Origin: Syntrophaceae bacterium
GTDB lineage: Bacteria > Desulfobacterota > Syntrophia > Syntrophales > Smithellaceae
Reading direction: 5' to 3'
Length of the DNA: 64,000 nucleotides
Assembly: GCA_018056765.1 (NCBI GenBank)
Contig: JAGPFA010000006.1
Coordinates: 1 to 64,000, forward strand
The notes beneath the pieces are model-generated. The model was not told where the DNA came from and ran no database searches. It worked only from the letters and a program-made list of their open reading frames with translations. The translations under genes were made by a program, and so were the position numbers. Positions 16,770 through 25,110 of this stretch are shown piece after piece. Numbering within the stretch: position 1 is the stretch's first letter; the number at the start of each line of letters is the position of its first letter.

Positions 16770-19469
16770 ATGAGTGAAACCTTTGTCTTAAACGGTAAAG
16801 AGACTCCTTACCAACCAGGTCAGACGATTCTGGAGGCGGCAAAAAACGGCGGTGTTGTGATTCCTTCACTTTGCTATTTAAAAGGCTCTACGCCGACAGG
16901 GGCCTGCCGGATCTGTTGCGTGGAGGTTAAAGGCGCCCGATCTCTGATGGCTGCCTGTTCCACGCCCGTAACGCCGGGGATGGAGGTAATGACCGACACT
17001 GAACTGGTGCATAAGGCCAGGAAAATGAACGTTGAATTTCTCCTGGCAAGCGGTCGCCACAACTGCCTGACTTGTGAGGCCAACGGCAACTGCCGTCTGC
17101 AGGATCTTGCCTATTTCTATAAGATTACCGAGCTTCAGTTTCCGGAAAAGCCGGATGAGGATATTTATCCCACCGAGGATATCAATCCGTTCATCGTGCG
17201 TGACTTCAGCCGCTGCATACTGTGCGGCCGATGTGTCCAGGCATGTAATGAAGTGGTGGTGAACAGAGCGATTTCACAGGGCTATCGTGGGGCGTCCAGC
17301 AAAATCGTCACCGGTGGCGACCTGCCCTATCATGAAAGCGAATGCGTTTTCTGTGGTCAGTGCGTGGAGGTTTGTCCGACCGGAGCGCTTACTGAAAAGA
17401 AAGCCCAGGGTCTGGGGCGCTTCTGGGAAACTGAAAAAATTCGTACGACCTGCCCTTACTGCGGTGTGGGTTGTCAGCAGTGGCTCCATGTCAAGGATGG
17501 AAAAATCGTCAAAGTGACGGCAGTGGAAGATGCACAGCCCAATCAGGGGCGGCTTTGCGTGAAAGGCCGCTTTGCCTATGAATTTATTTACTCCGAGGAC
17601 AGGCTCAAAACGCCGCTCATCCGCGAGAAAGACGGCTTCCGTGAGGCCTCCTGGGATGAGGCGCTGGATCTGGTTGCCTCAAAGTTCAAAGAAATTATTA
17701 AAAAAGACGGGCCGGACGCCATTGCCGGTGTCAGCTGTGCCCGTAGCATCAATGAAGATTCATACCAGATGCAGAAACTGTTCCGCGCAGTGATCGGTAC
17801 CAACAATATCGATCATTGCGCGCGTACGTGACACGCCCCCACGGTCGCGGGTCTCGCGACCTCCTTCGGTTCGGGCGCAATGACCAACTCTTTTGCCGAT
17901 TTCAAGAAGGCGAAGATGATCATGATGGTCGGCACCAATATGAGCGAGGCTCATCCGGTGGCCGCCACCTTTGTTAAAGATGCGGTGTTGGCCGGTGCAC
18001 AACTCATAATTGTTGATCCGCGTCGCACGGAAATGGTGGATTTTGCCCATCTGCATGTGCAACTCAAGGTCGGTTCCGACGTGGCGCTGATCAACGGTAT
18101 CATGAACGTGCTGATCAATGAAAACCTCTACGACAAGGAATATGTCGAGACATGCACGATGGGTTTTGAAGAGCTCAAGGCTAAGGTCATGGAATATCCG
18201 CCTGAACGGGCGGCTGAAATTTCCGGAGTTCCGGCCGACACGATCCGGGATCTGGCCAGAAGGCTGGCTTCAACAAAGCCGGCAATGCTCATGTATACTC
18301 TTGGTATCACCGAGCACGTTTGTGGTGTCAACAACGTGATGAGTTGTGCCAACCTCCAGATGCTTTTGGGGAATGTCGGGTTCGAATGTGGTGGTGTGAA
18401 TCCACTGCGCGGCCAGAACAACGTTCAGGGAGCGTGCGACATGGGCGCTCTTCCCAATGTGTTTCCGGGCTATCAGCGTGTCGACAATGCCGATGCGCGG
18501 GCGAAATTTGCCAAGGCCTGGAATGTAGAGAATCTGCCCGACAAGCCCGGGATGATGATGCCGACGATGCTGGAAAACCTTCCCACCGGCAAAGTGAAAG
18601 CACTGTACGTTTTCGGTGAGAATCTGGCCAATACCGAGCCGGATATCCGCCATGTCGAGCATTGTCTGGAGTCGGCGGAATTTCTTGTGTGTCAGGACAT
18701 TTTCCCGACCGAAACGACGCGTTTTGCCGATGTTATTCTTCCGTCGGCGGCCTGGAGCGAAAATGACGGAACCTTCACCAATTCCGAACGCCGTGTAAAC
18801 CGTGTCCGTACGGCAAGCCGGGCGCCGGGAGAGGCCAAGCCGAACTGGTGGATCTTCAAGGAAATTGCCAGAAGAATGGGGCACGAGTGGACCTCCAACA
18901 GTGCCCGGGAGATTTGGGATAATGAAGTCTCGGTGCTGGCGCCGGCACTCGCCGGCATCAAATACCGGCGGTTGGAAAATGACGGTATTCAGTGGCCGGC
19001 ACCTACTGAAGATCATTGCGGAACGCCGACATTGCATAAAGACGGCAAGTTCACCTGTGGTTTGGGAGTGCTCAAGGCCATCGACTGGATACCACCTGCG
19101 GAAGTACCGGACAAAGAATACCCGATGGTGCTCTCCACCGGACGGCGCCTGTATCACTACCACACCAGGACGCAAACCGGCCGGTGTGAAGGTATCGATG
19201 TGCTCCTTGGCGAAGAGACGGCCGATATTTCCTGGGCTGATGCTCAGAAAAAAGGAATTCTCGACGGCGAATTCATCAAAGTGAAGTCACGTCGCGGCGA
19301 AGTCACGGTCAGAGCCCGTGTGACCCAAGAGGTTCCCGAAGGTCTGGTATGGATGGCTTTCCATTTCCGTGAGGGGAATGCCAACTGGCTGACAAATCCG
19401 GCATACGACCCGGTAACGCAGACGGCGGAATACAAGGCCTGCGCGGTGGCGATTGAAAAAGTATCATAA
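16770..19469 (+). CDS. fdhA: Cytoplasmic selenocysteine formate dehydrogenase with NuoG-like N-terminus
   Basis: Soluble formate dehydrogenase/CO2 reductase catalytic subunit, 899 aa including selenocysteine. The in-frame TGA at 17829-17831 gives Sec354 in CARTUHAPTV. The N-terminal third is NuoG-like: [2Fe-2S] Cys35, 46, 49, 63; His97-Cys99-Cys102-Cys108 for a His-ligated cluster; then C149/152/155/159 and C192/195/198/202 for two [4Fe-4S] clusters. The catalytic domain has its own cluster at CPYCGVGC (228-235). No Tat signal, so cytoplasmic. The start at 16770 follows GGCGGTG and matches the usual NuoG-type N-terminus. NuoE/NuoF-type diaphorase genes or hydrogenase genes, its usual partners, are not adjacent, so the electron partner must lie elsewhere. 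Confidence 0.95.
17829..17868 (+). promoter_or_regulatory. bSECIS hairpin of the second formate dehydrogenase
   Basis: After UGA, GGTCGCG (843-849) pairs perfectly with CGCGACC (855-861) across the loop GGTCT. The GGUCU apical motif is the same as in E. coli fdhF. It starts 11 bases after the UGA, the distance expected for SelB-directed decoding. Confidence 0.85.
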
Positions 19470-19486
19470 AGTATCATAAACGAAAA

Positions 19487-19517
19487 ACATCCCGCACTGA
19501 ACGCGGGATGTTTTTTA
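19487..19517 (+). terminator. Intrinsic terminator after the second formate dehydrogenase
   Basis: ACATCCCGC (487-495) pairs with GCGGGATGT (503-511), followed by TTTTT. It separates the dehydrogenase from modA. Confidence 0.9.
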
Positions 19518-19565
19518 CCGGATTGTATGCTATTTATAACACACAGAGGATGCTGCCGGAGAGTG

Positions 19566-20321
19566 ATGTTGACCATGAAAAGAACTGTGCCGGTTCTTGT
19601 GCTTTTATTTTGTGTTGTGTTGCTTTGGAGACCCGCTTGGGGCGGCGATAAAATAACTGTTGCGGTCGCGGCCAATTTCATTTCCGCTTTCCAGGAGATT
19701 GCTCAGGATTTTGAATCCAGGACAGGGGTAAAGGTAGAGGCGACTTTTTCTTCATCAGGCCGCCTTTACGCGCAGATTAAAAACGGCGCTCCCTATGATG
19801 TTTTTCTTTCCGCCGATGAAGAACGTCCTGATCTTTTGCACAAGGAAGGGTGGACGGAAGGGATCTTCATATACGCACGGGGCAGAACCGTACTTTGGTC
19901 GGCAGACAAGAGTTTTTGTAAAGGCGGGGCCTGGCCGGACGTTTTAAAAAATGAACAGATAAGGAAGATCGCTCTGCCCAACCCTCAGATTGCTCCCTAT
20001 GGGGCCTCGGCGAAAGCAGCTCTTGAGGCGGCCGGCCTCTGGGCGCAGCTGCAGGAAAAGCTGGTCTTTGCCGAAACTATCGCCCAGTCCTTCCAGTATG
20101 CAAGCACCGGAGCGGTTGACGCCGGCTTTTGCGCTCTTTCAGCGACGGTTCATCCCCGGGCGGCTGAAGGCTGCTTTTATCATCTGCCGGAAGCACCGGA
20201 TATCGTGCAGGCCGGATGCGTGAACAAAAACGCGAAAAATAAAAAGTGTGCCGAGTTGTTTGCGGCATTTATGCTCAGTGATCACGCGGCGCAGATCAAA
20301 AGGAAATACGGATACCGATAA
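19566..20321 (+). CDS. modA: Molybdate/tungstate ABC transporter substrate-binding protein
   Basis: Periplasmic binding protein that captures molybdate (or tungstate) for the ModBC importer. The 251-aa protein starts with MLTMKRTVPVLVLLF, a signal peptide ending near AWG-G, then the ModA start ITVAVAANF, SSSGRLYAQIKNGAPYDVFLSADEERP, and PQIAPYGASAKAAL, all family hallmarks. The ATG at 19566 has GGAG about five bases upstream; ATG at 19575 is possible. Stop and modB start are contiguous. The cluster next to two Mo/W enzymes indicates cofactor metal supply. Confidence 0.95.
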   Translation: MLTMKRTVPVLVLLFCVVLLWRPAWGGDKITVAVAANFISAFQEIAQDFESRTGVKVEATFSSSGRLYAQIKNGAPYDVFLSADEERPDLLHKEGWTEGIFIYARGRTVLWSADKSFCKGGAWPDVLKNEQIRKIALPNPQIAPYGASAKAALEAAGLWAQLQEKLVFAETIAQSFQYASTGAVDAGFCALSATVHPRAAEGCFYHLPEAPDIVQAGCVNKNAKNKKCAELFAAFMLSDHAAQIKRKYGYR

Positions 20322-20981
20322 GTGGATTACCTCGCTTTTTATGTAACACTCAAGCTTGCGTTGGTCACGACCGTCCTTTTGATGGTTCTGGCCGCGCCGG
20401 TTGCCTACTTTCTGGCCTTTTACCGTTTCCCGGGCAAATCGCTTGCCGAGGCGCTCATCTATCTGCCGCTGGCACTGCCGCCGACGGTCATCGGTTTTTA
20501 TCTGATCATTCTCATGGGCCCCAGAGGATGGGTGGGCGGTTTGTGGGCGAAGCTCACCGGAGGGTCGCTTCTGTTCACTTTTCTGGGGATCGTCATCGCA
20601 TCGGTAATTTATTCCGTTCCTTTTGCCGTACAGCCGATGAAAGCGGCTTTCGCCAAAATCGACCGGCGTCTCCTGGAAAACGCTTATATCCTCGGTCTGT
20701 CCAGGCGTGCTGCCTTTTTGCGTGTGGTGATACCCAATTCTCTGGCAGGTATAACCGCTGCCGCCGTGCTTGTTTTTCTTCATTCGATCGGCGCATTCGG
20801 TGTCTTGCTGATGGTTGGGGGCAGCATTCCCGGGGAAACCAAAGTGGCATCGATTGCCATTTACGAGGCGGTGGAAATGATGGATTACCGCCAGGCGGGT
20901 CTTATCGCCCTTAGTTTTATCCCTGTCAGTTACGCTTTTCTGCTTTTGATTAACAAGCTCAATAGGGAGGTGGATTCGTGA
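20322..20981 (+). CDS. modB: Molybdate ABC transporter permease
   Basis: Inner-membrane channel subunit of the Mo/W importer. The 219-aa protein has about five hydrophobic segments and the EAA loop read as ENAYILGLSRRAAFLRVVIP, where ModC docks. GTG start directly after the modA stop; the end overlaps modC by 4 bases. Length is typical for ModB. Confidence 0.95.
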   Translation: MDYLAFYVTLKLALVTTVLLMVLAAPVAYFLAFYRFPGKSLAEALIYLPLALPPTVIGFYLIILMGPRGWVGGLWAKLTGGSLLFTFLGIVIASVIYSVPFAVQPMKAAFAKIDRRLLENAYILGLSRRAAFLRVVIPNSLAGITAAAVLVFLHSIGAFGVLLMVGGSIPGETKVASIAIYEAVEMMDYRQAGLIALSFIPVSYAFLLLINKLNREVDS

Positions 20982-21691
20982 TTCTTTCTGCCTTTTTTAA
21001 AAAGAGATTGAAGTATTATGACCTGGAACTGTCATTTTCCTGTCCATCCGGTAAGACGATGGTGATGATTGGTCCCTCAGGCGGCGGTAAGACAACCGTT
21101 ATCCGCATGCTGGCCGGGCTGGAAACTCCCGACGATGGTCTGCTGCGCTTCGGTGAAGAAATCTGGTTTGATTCTGAACGGCGGGTGAATCTCAAACCGC
21201 AGAAGCGCCGCCTGGGCTATGTGTTTCAGGACTACAATCTTTTCCCGCATCTGAACTTGTACGACAATGCGGCTTTTGCCGCCGTGGATAAAAAGGAAGT
21301 CGATTCCCTGTTTGAGCTGTTCGGCATCAGTCATCTTAAAAAGCGAAAGCCGCATATGGTTTCCGGGGGAGAACGCCAGCGCTGCGCCATATGTCAGGCA
21401 CTCGCCCGCCACCCGCGCGTACTTTTGCTCGATGAGCCTTTTTCTGCGCTGGATGTAGTGACGCGACGGGGGTTACGCGAAGAAATCAAAAAATTAAAGG
21501 GCAGATTGTCCTGCCCCATGATTTATGTGACTCACGATATCAATGAGGCTCTGTTTCTGGCTGATGAGATTGTGCCGCTGGTGGAGGGAAAGATTGACGA
21601 AGGCTGGATGCAGCGGACCATTTCGCGTGAACCCGGTCAGGGGGTTGCCGCCCGCGGAGCGCGTGAACCGCGCTTGTCACTGGTTTATTAA
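20978..21691 (+). CDS. modC: Molybdate ABC transporter ATP-binding protein, short form
   Basis: ATPase of the Mo/W importer. The 237-aa protein has Walker A GPSGGGKT, Q-loop YVFQDYNL, signature VSGGERQRCAI, Walker B VLLLDEPFSALD and the switch His in YVTHD. It lacks the C-terminal TOBE (molbindin) domain of E. coli ModC (352 aa), which normally gives feedback by bound molybdate. The start is GTG overlapping modB. The absence matters because the ModE-like regulator in the window also lacks this domain. Confidence 0.94.
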   Translation: MILSAFFKKRLKYYDLELSFSCPSGKTMVMIGPSGGGKTTVIRMLAGLETPDDGLLRFGEEIWFDSERRVNLKPQKRRLGYVFQDYNLFPHLNLYDNAAFAAVDKKEVDSLFELFGISHLKKRKPHMVSGGERQRCAICQALARHPRVLLLDEPFSALDVVTRRGLREEIKKLKGRLSCPMIYVTHDINEALFLADEIVPLVEGKIDEGWMQRTISREPGQGVAARGAREPRLSLVY

Positions 21692-21748
21692 ATAATCCCC
21701 GGCGGTTGTTTACCGCAGTTCGGGGCGCAACAAAGGAGTAATAAATTT

Positions 21749-22345
21749 ATGAACATCTGTACCTACTCTTATGAAGAATATGTTCACCTGGTTCAGTCTT
21801 TTCACGGTACACTGGCGCCTGGGCTTTTGATCGGCGGATTCATGGTTGATCTGGCCATGAAAAACCTGCCGGCCGGCGAGTTTTTTGATGCGATATGTGA
21901 AACGCCGGCCTGCCTGCCGGATGCCGTGCAGATTCTGACGCCCTGTACAGTCGGCAATGGCTGGCTTTCTGTGGTTCCTTTCGGAAAATTTGCCGTCACT
22001 CTTTATGAAAAATACAACGGCAGCGGCGTGCGTGTCTATCTTGATACCAAAAAACTCGATTCATGGCCGGAAATCAGGGACTGGTATCTGAAGAAGAAGA
22101 AAAAGCAGGACCAGGATTCCGAAAAGCTTTTTTCACAAATAAAAGAAGCGGGACACAATCTTTTTGGACTTCAGCGTGTACAGGTCACCCCGGAAAAAGT
22201 AAGGCGAAAAAAAATGGGGCCGGTGGCTGTCTGTCCGGACTGCGGCGAGGCATATCCGCTACGGGACGGTGACAGATGCCTGGCTTGCCAGGGACAGTCG
22301 CCTTTCACGGACGTTTCGCCCGTCGGGTCTATGCATCACGACTGA
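21749..22345 (+). CDS. FmdE-family protein with C-terminal zinc ribbon
   Basis: The 198-aa protein belongs to the FmdE (formylmethanofuran dehydrogenase subunit E) superfamily. The N-terminal half has HGTLAPGLLIGGFMVDLA and a Cys pair in ICETPACLPDAVQILTPCTVGNGWL, the candidate metal site. A Lys-rich linker and a four-Cys zinc ribbon (CPDCGEAY...CLACQG) follow. In bacteria these proteins often lie near Mo/W genes, though their role is not settled; metal or cofactor handling is a guess. It starts 57 bases after modC with AAGGAG upstream and ends before a strong terminator, so it is probably the fourth gene of the mod operon. Confidence 0.85.
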   Translation: MNICTYSYEEYVHLVQSFHGTLAPGLLIGGFMVDLAMKNLPAGEFFDAICETPACLPDAVQILTPCTVGNGWLSVVPFGKFAVTLYEKYNGSGVRVYLDTKKLDSWPEIRDWYLKKKKKQDQDSEKLFSQIKEAGHNLFGLQRVQVTPEKVRRKKMGPVAVCPDCGEAYPLRDGDRCLACQGQSPFTDVSPVGSMHHD

Positions 22346-22385
22346 GTATCCCTTGAGTGATAAGACAGGTCTGATATAAAAACAG

Positions 22386-22417
22386 GGGTCGTTCCAGGGC
22401 GATTGAACGACCCTTTT
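22386..22417 (+). terminator. Intrinsic terminator after the mod/fmdE operon
   Basis: GGGTCGTTC (386-394) and GAACGACCC (405-413) form a perfect 9-bp stem, followed by TTTT. Confidence 0.9.
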
Positions 22418-22558
22418 GAAGACGGCGGCACTCCCGCCCTCCGGCCGTATCTGAAATTTGTCAATGTAGTGTTCGATAAATACTGAGATGCCCTTCAGGC
22501 CGGGGATGGCGAGATCTGCCTGTTTAACCTTCGGGGCAGCAAACCGGTCAGCGATGAA

Positions 22559-24628
22559 TTATGGTCCTGTATGGCGGATGCTCGTCAGCTTGTTAATATA
22601 GGACAGGCACTCGTCCGCCGCTTTGGTATGAAGAATCCATATCGCCCGCTCTTGTTCGACTTTGATATTCTGCACGGGGAGAAAGTAAAAAGGGTAGATC
22701 ATCAAAGGTATGGTCCCTTGATCGTATAAAACGGCGAGATTATTTACTGCAGCGGCAAACATCGCCCACGACAGGATGTCCGGCTCAATGATGATGGCGG
22801 TGATCCCGTTTAGCAGTTCATCGAGTTTTGTACTGATGTCCGATCGGTTTACAATGAAAAAAGCAAGTTGTTTATTTTGACAGCAAAGGCAGTAGGTGCG
22901 ATATTCTCTTCTAAAACCGGCAGCGGCAAATGATTTTTTCAGAGCTTCTGCCGGCGCATTCACGCCCATAGCTTCAATCAGCAGTCCGCCCGCGGTAGCC
23001 TCATAAAACTCTTTCAGTTTGAACAGGTCGTCAAGTGTACATTCCCTGAGTACCCAGCCTTCGGGGAGTTTTTGGGCAATTTTTTTTCTGAAGTGCATTG
23101 CGGCGAATGAATCCACGGAGCACATTTTGCCGTTATTGGCATGTCGTGCAAAATAGTTGAAAAATTTCGCTGCTCCGTCCCTCTCGGGTGTATAATACGC
23201 CATGAAGTAATCAGCCACGGCCGTTTGCTGCCGATGAAAAGGGGCCAGGTAATTAATAACGTCTTTCAAAAATGATAAAAACGGAGATCCTTCATTTCGC
23301 CTATCCGCCGCATAGTGATGGATCAGCCAGGCAGGCTCATAGGCGCGCAGCATGGCGATGTGGCCGTTAATCTTTCCGTTGGTCTTATAGATTATCTGCC
23401 GGGCGATATTCTGATGGGATCCGTATAGTCTGAGGTATGATTCTTTGAAAAAATCCGGCTTTACCCCGTTATTGCCGTATTGCTCCTGATCGAAGTAGCC
23501 TGCCTCAATCATGAACTCCCATAGGGTATCCATTTCCGCCTCTGAAGCGATGCCGATGCGGGCACCCGACGAAGCCCAGATGATGCGGCTCAGAAGAGTA
23601 TAGGTCTCAAGGTCCATCCCGCTCATAGCCAGACCATATTTCACTTTGCCCGTCTCTTCGTCTGCCAGGCGATAGATGACCTTTGCCTTACACTTCATTT
23701 TCACATAGCCGGCATAAACAATCGCCAACTCAGGTATCCACATGCCCGGTAGCAGGAGGTCTTCCTCCGGCTCATTGCAGATGGAAAAGCCGGTCAGAGA
23801 GATATCGCAAATATCTCTTTCCACATATGTGTTGGAAAAAGGATGATGAAAACAGGCACAAAAAGCATTTCCGGCCTGCTGCCTGGCATGCGGGAGTTCT
23901 TTGCTCGGGTACAGTGCGCCTTGCTGGATAAGGGGGGTAAACACCAGCCTGCGGTCGAAATTATTCAAGCGGTTCCGGAGACAGCGCCCCATGCCCGAGT
24001 ATAATTCCATACCTTCGCGCTCCAGAATAAGAAAGGCGGGTTTATCGTTATTGAAGTCGGCGGTATCGGTGTTTGGGGTGATATTGATTCCCAAAGCCTG
24101 GGTGGTGAAGTCGATTATCGTTCCGGAAAGGACAAAATCCCCCTGAATAATTTTGCAGTGGGTGCTTTTACACAGGTGCCGCTTCGCCTTTCGCCTGGTC
24201 TGGACTTTGCTGTCCGCGGGCAGCGTAAGCCTGAGAAAAAAACCGTCGAGACTGACAGGACTAACGTTTGAAATAATGACGGAAAGCCCGTCATCGATCA
24301 TCAGGTGTCTGAGCTCATAGTTTTTAAGATCGATGGCTGCATCTGCCGGTTCCAGTCTGCAAAGAAGCTCTGCCTGAGAACAGATTTGCGGATAGGCTTT
24401 GATCAGAAACTGTGTTGATGTGGTTCGCTGCCCGAGATGAAGGAAAACAAACTCTTTTTTTAAAATCGCCTGATTTATTTTTTTAACCAGTTCATCAGCC
24501 GGAATCAATTCACTCGGGTCATTGCCGGTCAATATTTTGTGATTTTGGAAAAGCCATGGGCTGGAATAATGCGGTGTCGTGTGCAATCGGGAGGATCTGC
24601 TGCCATCGGAGATAGCTTGAAGGCTCAT
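22559..24628 (-). CDS. Multidomain PilZ protein with GNAT-like C-terminal half
   Basis: Large cytoplasmic protein (689 aa) of unknown role. Residues about 140-235 resemble a PilZ domain: RxxxR at Arg146-Arg150, then a degenerate D173...G180. Residues about 250-350 resemble a second PilZ domain with the clear DISLTG box (275-280) but no RxxxR. PilZ domains bind cyclic di-GMP; only the first unit has the arginine motif, and only the second has the full D-x-S-x-x-G, so binding may be split or lost. Residues from about 360 to the end have an acyltransferase-like look (GHIAMLRAYEPAWLIHHYAA), but I cannot confirm the GNAT fold. It is monocistronic with a long AT-rich upstream region. Confidence 0.6.
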   Translation of the reverse strand: MSLQAISDGSRSSRLHTTPHYSSPWLFQNHKILTGNDPSELIPADELVKKINQAILKKEFVFLHLGQRTTSTQFLIKAYPQICSQAELLCRLEPADAAIDLKNYELRHLMIDDGLSVIISNVSPVSLDGFFLRLTLPADSKVQTRRKAKRHLCKSTHCKIIQGDFVLSGTIIDFTTQALGINITPNTDTADFNNDKPAFLILEREGMELYSGMGRCLRNRLNNFDRRLVFTPLIQQGALYPSKELPHARQQAGNAFCACFHHPFSNTYVERDICDISLTGFSICNEPEEDLLLPGMWIPELAIVYAGYVKMKCKAKVIYRLADEETGKVKYGLAMSGMDLETYTLLSRIIWASSGARIGIASEAEMDTLWEFMIEAGYFDQEQYGNNGVKPDFFKESYLRLYGSHQNIARQIIYKTNGKINGHIAMLRAYEPAWLIHHYAADRRNEGSPFLSFLKDVINYLAPFHRQQTAVADYFMAYYTPERDGAAKFFNYFARHANNGKMCSVDSFAAMHFRKKIAQKLPEGWVLRECTLDDLFKLKEFYEATAGGLLIEAMGVNAPAEALKKSFAAAGFRREYRTYCLCCQNKQLAFFIVNRSDISTKLDELLNGITAIIIEPDILSWAMFAAAVNNLAVLYDQGTIPLMIYPFYFLPVQNIKVEQERAIWILHTKAADECLSYINKLTSIRHTGP

Positions 24629-25110
24629 TTTTAAACTCGCAAGGCCGGTTTAGGATTTATTTGCTGTCAGTATGATTGCCGATAGAAAACACCACGATTA
24701 ACTTAAACGGAAACTGGATAAAATGACCATCATTGGTTAGGTTAATAATATCAGATGCCTGCGGCATCCTTCTTGCGTCGGGAACGAAAAACGCACTCAA
24801 TCATTTGATAGACTAAAGCAAAATCAGTGCCATTGCCCCAAGTGTTATATATTACACGGATTTTCTATAATTCATTTTTTAACTAAACGCCATTTGTAAA
24901 GTAATTGTAAAAAAACCTGACATGTTTGCTTTTATTTTGTTAAAAAATAGAAATTCGGGCGGTGAAATGTTATCAAAATAAACGTATTACAATGTATTAG
25001 CCGTTTTGTAAAAATTGCCGACGGTATCGAAGAACACCTCGGATTGGAGGTTTGCTTGGGGGCTGACTTGCTGATCCAGGGGTGATATGGAAGTTGGTCG
25101 GAAGAGTATT
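24629..25110. other. AT-rich intergenic region
   Basis: 482 bases without a credible gene. It should hold the promoter of the PilZ-protein gene (minus strand) and the 3' end of the waaA transcript. Long A/T runs occur around 24860-24990. I see no strong dyad or promoter pair that I would defend. Confidence 0.4.

Noticed and set aside
17829-17831. Apparent truncation of the second formate dehydrogenase gene
   Set aside because: Same reason: TGA in a U-H context, with a near-ideal SECIS hairpin after it.
24629-25110. Hidden small gene or riboswitch in the AT-rich gap
   Set aside because: No open frame with a ribosome site and no strong stem was found by eye.
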